A DNA stretch of 64,000 nt from Pseudomonas sp. DY-1 (GTDB lineage Bacteria > Pseudomonadota > Gammaproteobacteria > Pseudomonadales > Pseudomonadaceae). The position numbers were made by a program, and so were the translations under genes. Location: positions 4,192,001 to 4,256,000 of the forward strand of contig NZ_CP032616.1 in assembly GCF_003626975.1 (NCBI RefSeq), in the 5' to 3' direction. Numbering within the stretch: the stretch's first letter is position 1; each line of letters opens with the position of its first letter. The notes beneath the pieces were generated by a model. That model was given only the letters and a program-made list of their open reading frames with translations. It was not told the DNA's origin and did no database searches. This document shows, piece by piece, positions 58,999 to 64,000 of the stretch.

Positions 58999-59550
58999 TC
59001 ACAGGGTCAGCTCGCGATAACGGTCGCAGTCGGTGGTGTGATCCATGACCATGCCGGCGGCCTGCATGAAGGCGTAGCAGATGGTCGGGCCAACGAAGGT
59101 GAAGCCGGCTTTCTTCAGTGCCTTGCTCATGGCCTCGGCCTCGGTGGTGACGGCTGGAACCTGGCCGCGTCCGCTGAAGTGGTTGACCTTCGGTTTGCCG
59201 GCGACGAACGACCAGAGCAGCTTCACCGGGTCTTCCTGGCGCAGCCAGGCCTGGGCGTTTTGCCGCGCGGCCTTGAGCTTTAGGAGGTTGCGGATGATGC
59301 CCGGGTCCTGCATCAGCTTCTCGATCTCCTCGTCACTCATCACCGCCAGGCGCCTGGGGTCGAAACCGAACAGGACCTCGCGATAGCGCTCGCGTTTCTT
59401 CAGCACGGTGATCCAGGACAGACCGGCCTGGAAGCCTTCCAGCAAGAGCAGTTCGAAGAGCGCCGCGGGGTCCTTGAGCGGAACGCCCCATTCGGTGTCG
59501 TGGTAGGCGATGTAGAGGGGGTCGTCATTGCACCAGAAGCAGCGTGGCAT
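58999..59550 (-). CDS. tag: 3-methyladenine DNA glycosylase I Tag
   Basis: Removes 3-methyladenine from alkylated DNA. The 183 residues match Tag length. The N-terminal [19 protein letters not shown] and the C-terminal HTTDCDRY carry the zinc cysteines and histidine. The ATG at 59550 follows GGAAAG; the earlier ATG at 59562 has no site. It is divergent from glyQ. Confidence 0.93.
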   Translation of the reverse strand: MPRCFWCNDDPLYIAYHDTEWGVPLKDPAALFELLLLEGFQAGLSWITVLKKRERYREVLFGFDPRRLAVMSDEEIEKLMQDPGIIRNLLKLKAARQNAQAWLRQEDPVKLLWSFVAGKPKVNHFSGRGQVPAVTTEAEAMSKALKKAGFTFVGPTICYAFMQAAGMVMDHTTDCDRYRELTL

Positions 59551-59632
59551 AAGGCTTTCCATGCGGTTGCGGCGGGGTCGGATCGGGTATACTCCGGCAT
59601 TTTCCGTCGAAGACCCAGCACAGGTGAAATTC

Positions 59633-60580
59633 GTGAGCCAGACTACGCCCGCCGTGCGCACCTTCCAAGACCTGATCCTCGCCCTGCAGCAGTACTGGGC
59701 CGAGCAGGGCTGCGTGGTGCTCCAGCCCTACGACATGGAAGTGGGCGCCGGTACTTTCCACACCGCCACCTTCCTCCGCGCCATTGGTCCGGAGACCTGG
59801 AACGCCGCCTATGTGCAGCCGTCCCGCCGTCCGACCGACGGCCGCTACGGCGAGAACCCGAACCGCCTGCAGCACTACTACCAATTCCAGGTGGTCCTCA
59901 AGCCCAATCCTGAGAACTTCCAGGAGCTGTACCTCGGCTCGCTGAAGGCCATCGGCATCGACCCGCTCGTGCATGACATCCGCTTCGTCGAAGACAACTG
60001 GGAATCGCCGACGCTCGGCGCCTGGGGCCTGGGCTGGGAAATCTGGCTGAACGGCATGGAAGTCACCCAGTTCACTTACTTCCAGCAAGTCGGTGGCATC
60101 GAGTGCTACCCGGTCACCGGTGAGATCACCTACGGCCTGGAGCGCCTGGCGATGTACATCCAGGGCGTCGATTCGGTGTACGACCTGGTCTGGGCCGACG
60201 GCCCGTTCGGCAGGGTCACCTACGGCGATGTGTTCCACCAGAACGAGGTGGAGCAATCGACCTACAACTTCGAGCACGCCAACGTCGAGAAGCTGTTCGA
60301 ACTCTTCGACTTCTATGAGAGCGAGGCCAACCGCCTGATCGAGCTGCAGCTGCCGCTGCCGACCTACGAGATGGTCCTCAAGGCTTCCCACACCTTCAAC
60401 CTGCTGGACGCCCGCCGCGCCATCTCGGTGACCGAGCGCCAGCGCTACATTCTGCGCGTGCGCACCCTGGCCCGCGCCGTGGCGCAAAGCTACCTGCAAG
60501 CGCGCGCGCGTCTCGGCTTCCCCATGGCCACTCCCGAACTGCGTGACGAAGTACTGGCCAAGCTGGAGGCTCAAGAATGA
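59633..60580 (+). CDS. glyQ: glycyl-tRNA synthetase alpha subunit
   Basis: Catalytic alpha subunit of the tetrameric (alpha2-beta2) bacterial GlyRS. The 315 residues have class II marks ([23 protein letters not shown] and [28 protein letters not shown]). The GTG at 59633 has AGGTGA before it and gives the standard length; a GTG at 59624 is the alternative. It overlaps glyS by an ATGA junction. Confidence 0.95.
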   Translation: MSQTTPAVRTFQDLILALQQYWAEQGCVVLQPYDMEVGAGTFHTATFLRAIGPETWNAAYVQPSRRPTDGRYGENPNRLQHYYQFQVVLKPNPENFQELYLGSLKAIGIDPLVHDIRFVEDNWESPTLGAWGLGWEIWLNGMEVTQFTYFQQVGGIECYPVTGEITYGLERLAMYIQGVDSVYDLVWADGPFGRVTYGDVFHQNEVEQSTYNFEHANVEKLFELFDFYESEANRLIELQLPLPTYEMVLKASHTFNLLDARRAISVTERQRYILRVRTLARAVAQSYLQARARLGFPMATPELRDEVLAKLEAQE

Positions 60581-62622
60581 GTGCACAAGATTTCCTGGTA
60601 GAACTGGGCACCGAAGAGCTGCCTCCCAAGGCCCTGAAATCCCTGGGTGACGCCTTCCTCGCCGGCATCGAGCAAGGCCTGAAGACCGCTGGCCTGGGCT
60701 ATGCCAAGGCTCAGGTATTTGCAGCCCCGCGTCGCCTGGCCGTGCTGGTGGAACAACTGGCCACCCAGCAACCTGATCGCAGCGTCAATCTCGACGGCCC
60801 GCCGATCCAGGCTGCCTTCGACGCCGAAGGCAAACCGACCCAGGCCGCGCTGGGCTTTGCCCGCAAATGCGGTGTCGACCTGGAGCAGATCGACAAGAGC
60901 GGGCCGAAGCTGAAGTTCAGCCAATCCATTCCCGGTCAGCCTGCAGCGGGCTTGCTGCCCGGCATCGTCGAAACCTCCCTCGCCGCCCTGCCGATTCCGA
61001 AACGCATGCGCTGGGCCGCTCGCCGGGAAGAGTTCGTCCGCCCGACCCAGTGGCTGGTCATGCTGTTCGGCGAAGAAGTGGTGGACTGCGTGATCCTCAC
61101 CCAGAAAGCCGGACGTGAGTCCCGCGGCCATCGTTTCCACAATCCGGACAACATCCGTATCAGCAAGCCTTCCACCTACCTGGAAGACCTGCGCAGTGCC
61201 CACGTGCTGGCCGACTTCGCCGAACGTCGTGAGATCATTGCCAGCCGCGTGGCCGAGCTGGCGGCCGAGCAGAAGGGCACTGCCGTGGTTCCCGCCGATC
61301 TGCTGGATGAAGTGACCGCGCTGGTCGAGTGGCCGGTGCCGCTGGTGTGTTCCTTCGAAGAACGCTTCCTCGCCGTGCCCCAAGAGGCCCTGATCTCCAC
61401 CATGCAGGACAACCAGAAGTACTTCTGCCTGCTGGATTCCAACGGCAAGCTGCTGCCGCGCTTCATCACCGTGGCCAACGTAGTCAGCAAGGACCCGGCC
61501 CAGATCATCTCCGGTAACGAGAAGGTCGTTCGTCCGCGCCTCACCGACGCCGAGTTCTTCTTCAAGCAGGACAAGAAGCAGAAGCTGGAAGGCTTCAACG
61601 AGCGCCTGAAGAACGTGGTGTTCCAGGCCCAGCTCGGTACCGTATTCGAGAAGGCCGAGCGCGTATCCCGCCTGGCTGGTTTCGTGGCCGAGCAGATCGA
61701 CGCCGATCCGATCCGCGCGGCGCGCGCCGGTATCCTCTCCAAGTGCGACCTTGCCACTGAAATGGTCGGTGAGTTCCCGGAAATGCAGGGTATCGCCGGC
61801 TACTACTACGCGATCAACGATGGTGAGCCGGAAGACGTTGCCCAGGCGCTGAACGAGCAGTACATGCCGCGTGGCGCTGGCGCCGAACTGCCGCAGACCC
61901 TCACCGGCGCGGCCGTGGCCGTGGCCGACAAGCTGGATACCCTTGTGGGCATCTTCGGCATCGGCATGCTCCCCACCGGCAGCAAGGATCCCTTCGCCCT
62001 GCGTCGTCAGGCCCTGGGGGTGCTGCGCATCCTGATCGAGAAGCAACTGAACCTCGATCTCGCTGCAGCCGTTGCCTTCGCCGTCGAGCTTTACGGCTCG
62101 AAGGTGAAGGCCGAAGGCCTTGCCGAGCAAGTGCTGGAGTTCATCTTCGACCGTCTGCGTGCCCGCTACGAGGACGAGGGTGTGGACGTCGCCGTCTACC
62201 TGTCGGTGCGCGCCCTGCAGCCGTCCTCGGCGCTGGACTTCGACCAGCGCGTGCAGGCCGTACAGGCCTTCCGCAAGCTGCCGGAAGCTGCTGCCCTTGC
62301 CGCTGCCAACAAACGCGTGTCCAACCTGCTGAGCAAGGCTGAAGGTAGCGTTCCGGGCAGCGTCGACAGCGCCCTGCTGCAGGAAGCTGCCGAGCAGGCC
62401 CTGGCCAAGGCCGTGGCCGACGCCGAACAGGCGCTGGCGAACGCCGGTAGCTATCGCGAGACCCTGGAGCGCCTGGCTAGCCTGCGCGAGCCGGTGGACA
62501 GCTTCTTCGAAGCGGTACTGGTCAACGCCGAAGACGCCGCCGTGCGCAGCAACCGCTACGCACTGCTGGCCAAGCTGCGCGGCCTGTTCCTGGGCGTGGC
62601 TGACATTTCGGTACTGGGCTAA
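60577..62622 (+). CDS. glyS: glycyl-tRNA synthetase beta subunit
   Basis: Beta subunit for tRNA binding, 681 residues, with the N-terminal [14 protein letters not shown] and conserved internal segments RFHNPDNI and MQDNQKYF. The C-terminus has the anticodon-binding HD-like and DALR-type regions. Translationally coupled to glyQ. A long perfect hairpin follows the stop. Confidence 0.95.
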   Translation: MSAQDFLVELGTEELPPKALKSLGDAFLAGIEQGLKTAGLGYAKAQVFAAPRRLAVLVEQLATQQPDRSVNLDGPPIQAAFDAEGKPTQAALGFARKCGVDLEQIDKSGPKLKFSQSIPGQPAAGLLPGIVETSLAALPIPKRMRWAARREEFVRPTQWLVMLFGEEVVDCVILTQKAGRESRGHRFHNPDNIRISKPSTYLEDLRSAHVLADFAERREIIASRVAELAAEQKGTAVVPADLLDEVTALVEWPVPLVCSFEERFLAVPQEALISTMQDNQKYFCLLDSNGKLLPRFITVANVVSKDPAQIISGNEKVVRPRLTDAEFFFKQDKKQKLEGFNERLKNVVFQAQLGTVFEKAERVSRLAGFVAEQIDADPIRAARAGILSKCDLATEMVGEFPEMQGIAGYYYAINDGEPEDVAQALNEQYMPRGAGAELPQTLTGAAVAVADKLDTLVGIFGIGMLPTGSKDPFALRRQALGVLRILIEKQLNLDLAAAVAFAVELYGSKVKAEGLAEQVLEFIFDRLRARYEDEGVDVAVYLSVRALQPSSALDFDQRVQAVQAFRKLPEAAALAAANKRVSNLLSKAEGSVPGSVDSALLQEAAEQALAKAVADAEQALANAGSYRETLERLASLREPVDSFFEAVLVNAEDAAVRSNRYALLAKLRGLFLGVADISVLG

Positions 62623-62632
62623 GCGATAACGC

Positions 62633-62669
62633 GAGCCTGACCCGAAGCGGTGCGCTTCCCGTCAGGCTC
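62633..62669 (+). repeat. long perfect hairpin between glyS and gmhB
   Basis: GAGCCTGAC-CC-GAAGCG-GTG-CGCTTC-CC-GTCAGGCTC: two nested perfect stems separated by symmetrical CC bulges. No T-run follows, so it may be an mRNA processing or stabilising element or a REP-like unit. Confidence 0.6.
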
Positions 62670-62688
62670 AGCGTTTCAGGCGTTGTTC

Positions 62689-63219
62689 ATGAAACTACTG
62701 ATTCTCGACCGCGACGGAGTCATCAACCAAGACTCCGACGAGTACATCAAATCGCTCGAGGAATGGATCCCCATTCCAAGCGCGATAACCGCCATCGCTC
62801 GACTCAGCAAGGCCGGCTGGACGGTTGCCGTGGCCACCAACCAATCCGGCATCGCCCGGGGCTACTACGACCTCGCCACGCTGGACTCCATGCATGCCCG
62901 TCTGCGCGAGCTGGTAGCGGAGCAGGGCGGCGAGCTCGGTGTGATCCAGTATTGCCCGCACGGTCCTGACGAAGGCTGCAATTGCCGCAAACCGCAGCCC
63001 GGTATGCTCAAGCGCATCGCCGAGCACTATGGCGTGGACCTTGCTGGCACCTGGTTCGTCGGCGACAGCAGTGGTGACCTGGAAGCCGCGCTGGCCGTCG
63101 ATTGTCAGCCCGTTCTGGTAAAGACCGGAAAAGGCGAACGGACCCTGGCCAAGCAACTGCCAGCGGGAACCCTGGTATTCGACGATCTGGCGGCAGTCGC
63201 CACACATCTACTTCAGTAA
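62689..63219 (+). CDS. gmhB: D-glycero-beta-D-manno-heptose 1,7-bisphosphate 7-phosphatase GmhB
   Basis: HAD phosphatase in ADP-heptose synthesis for the lipopolysaccharide core. The 176 residues have DRDGVINQD (catalytic Asp pair), TNQSGIARG and a zinc loop (CPHGPDEGCNC), the mark of GmhB. The ATG at 62689 is the family start. It precedes the acyltransferase gene by 14 bases. Confidence 0.93.
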   Translation: MKLLILDRDGVINQDSDEYIKSLEEWIPIPSAITAIARLSKAGWTVAVATNQSGIARGYYDLATLDSMHARLRELVAEQGGELGVIQYCPHGPDEGCNCRKPQPGMLKRIAEHYGVDLAGTWFVGDSSGDLEAALAVDCQPVLVKTGKGERTLAKQLPAGTLVFDDLAAVATHLLQ

Positions 63220-63233
63220 GGTCAACAGCTCCC

Positions 63234-63989
63234 ATGACGACAGTGCAGGCCATCAGAACTTTCTTCTTCTACCTGCTGCTGTCGCTGAGCGCCTTCATCT
63301 GGGGCACGTTGAGCCTCTTTTTCGCGCCCTTCATGCCGTTTCGGGCACGCTACCGCTTCATTGTCTGGCGTTGGTGCCGATTCGCCGTCTGGCTGGCGAA
63401 GGTGATGGTAGGCATCCGCTATGAAGTGAAGGGCCAGGAAAACGTGCCGGCGCAGCCCTGCGTGATCCTCGCCAAGCACCAGAGCACCTGGGAGACCTTC
63501 TTCCTTTCTGGCGCTTTCGAGCCCCTCAGCCAGGTCGTCAAACGTGAGCTCCTGCGAGTGCCCTTCTTTGGCTGGGCCATGGCGCTGATGAAACCTATCG
63601 CCATCGACCGCAGCAACCCCAAGGCAGCGCTCAAGCAGCTCGCTGCGCAAGGCGACGAGCGTCTCAAGCAGGGTGCCTGGGTACTGATTTTCCCGGAGGG
63701 TACTCGCGTTCCGGTCGGGCAAATGGGCAAGTTTTCCCGAGGTGGTACGGCATTAGCGGTCAACGCCGGCCTGCCGGTTCTTCCTGTGGCGCACAACGCC
63801 GGGCACTACTGGCCTAAGGCAGGATGGGCCAAGCATCCGGGGACCATCCAGGTCGTCATGGGTCCGGTCATGTATGCAGAAGGTGAGGGACCCAGGGCCA
63901 TCGCCGAACTGAACGAGCGAGCATTTGCCTGGGTGGAAGCTGCTCAGCGCGAGATCGAAGGTCCGCAGACTATAGCGACGGTCGAGTAA
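63234..63989 (+). CDS. 1-acyl-sn-glycerol-3-phosphate acyltransferase (PlsC family)
   Basis: Acylates lysophosphatidic acid, or a lipid A-related substrate, at the inner membrane. The 251 residues have an N-terminal membrane segment (about 8-32) and the catalytic HQSTWE near 84-89, with Glu where the usual HX4D has Asp. The second motif FPEGTR is near 163-168. Its position before the expected gyrB matches the P. aeruginosa origin region. The ATG at 63234 fits the N-terminus. Confidence 0.92.
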   Translation: MTTVQAIRTFFFYLLLSLSAFIWGTLSLFFAPFMPFRARYRFIVWRWCRFAVWLAKVMVGIRYEVKGQENVPAQPCVILAKHQSTWETFFLSGAFEPLSQVVKRELLRVPFFGWAMALMKPIAIDRSNPKAALKQLAAQGDERLKQGAWVLIFPEGTRVPVGQMGKFSRGGTALAVNAGLPVLPVAHNAGHYWPKAGWAKHPGTIQVVMGPVMYAEGEGPRAIAELNERAFAWVEAAQREIEGPQTIATVE

Positions 63990-64000
63990 TCGGCCTGATC

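Noticed and set aside
59551..59632. T-box or tRNA-like leader before glyQ
   Set aside because: The gap to tag is under 90 bases, and T-boxes are a Firmicutes feature.
60571..62130. A 519-codon open frame opposite glyS
   Set aside because: Shadow of glyS, no domain, no ribosome site.

Overview
This 64 kb window is GC-rich gammaproteobacterial chromosome, almost certainly from a Pseudomonas of the P. aeruginosa / P. resinovorans type. Coding density is very high, REP-type palindromes of the Pseudomonas kind sit in many gaps, and long runs of genes follow the order I know from the P. aeruginosa chromosome on both sides of its replication origin. No rRNA, tRNA, CRISPR array, prophage or insertion sequence was recognised. 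The right end (glyQ, glyS, gmhB, plsC-like gene) is the block that in Pseudomonas lies next to gyrB-recF-dnaN-dnaA, so oriC is expected just beyond the right edge (inference).

Layout. 1-12.6 kb: homoserine kinase, a split B12-dependent ribonucleotide reductase (nrdJa/nrdJb), the divergent zinc uptake system (znuA against zur-znuC-znuB), an accessory GMC flavin oxidoreductase, a TPR-like lipoprotein and the methionine importer metNIQ. 12.6-25.6 kb: the caa3/aa3-type cytochrome c oxidase locus (coxB, coxA, ctaG, COX III) with its assembly and heme A genes (surf1, a SCO-like protein, ctaA, ctaB, sco), then a SulP anion transporter beside two tandem beta-carbonic anhydrases. 25.7-35.7 kb: a radical SAM protein behind a LexA-type box, DUF1835, YheV and PrlC genes, a gamma-carbonic anhydrase, a HAD phosphatase, and a group of small envelope proteins (two DUF1161 proteins, a lipoprotein zinc aminopeptidase, two paralogous lipoproteins), a luciferase-like oxidoreductase and dodecin. 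35.7-44.4 kb: trpI against trpBA, and a choline-O-sulfate cluster (LysR regulator, betC, binding protein, SulP permease). 44.5-54.5 kb: aroE, hemF, qor, tsaC, dprA, a LysM protein, and def-fmt-rsmB-trkA. 54.5-58 kb: a small TPR protein, then an accessory-looking block (SDR, cysteine hydrolase, AraC regulator) whose upstream DNA is unusually AT-rich and full of repeats, then a PilZ protein. 58-64 kb: LpxL-type acyltransferase, tag, glyQS, gmhB and the PlsC-type acyltransferase.

How the parts work together. Metal and cofactor supply (zinc, heme, copper delivery) is concentrated in the left third, where the oxidase structural genes and most of their maturation factors lie within about 8.5 kb. 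The SulP gene with two beta-CAs forms a plausible bicarbonate/CO2 module. The betC cluster would import choline-O-sulfate, split it and move the released sulfate. Translation and tRNA-modification functions (tsaC, def, fmt, rsmB, glyQS) cluster near the presumed origin.

The most notable non-coding signals are: a LexA-type box in front of the radical SAM gene; an ANR-like box in front of nrdJa; a Zur-like palindrome between znuA and zur; two perfect palindromes in front of metNIQ; a REP element read through as the C-terminus of CtaA; a 21-bp-spaced direct repeat in front of the AraC gene; GAGTCA/TGACTC repeats in front of the SDR gene; and a long hairpin between glyS and gmhB. No single undescribed system stands out clearly. 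The best candidate is the SDR / cysteine hydrolase / AraC block at 54.96-57.68 kb.
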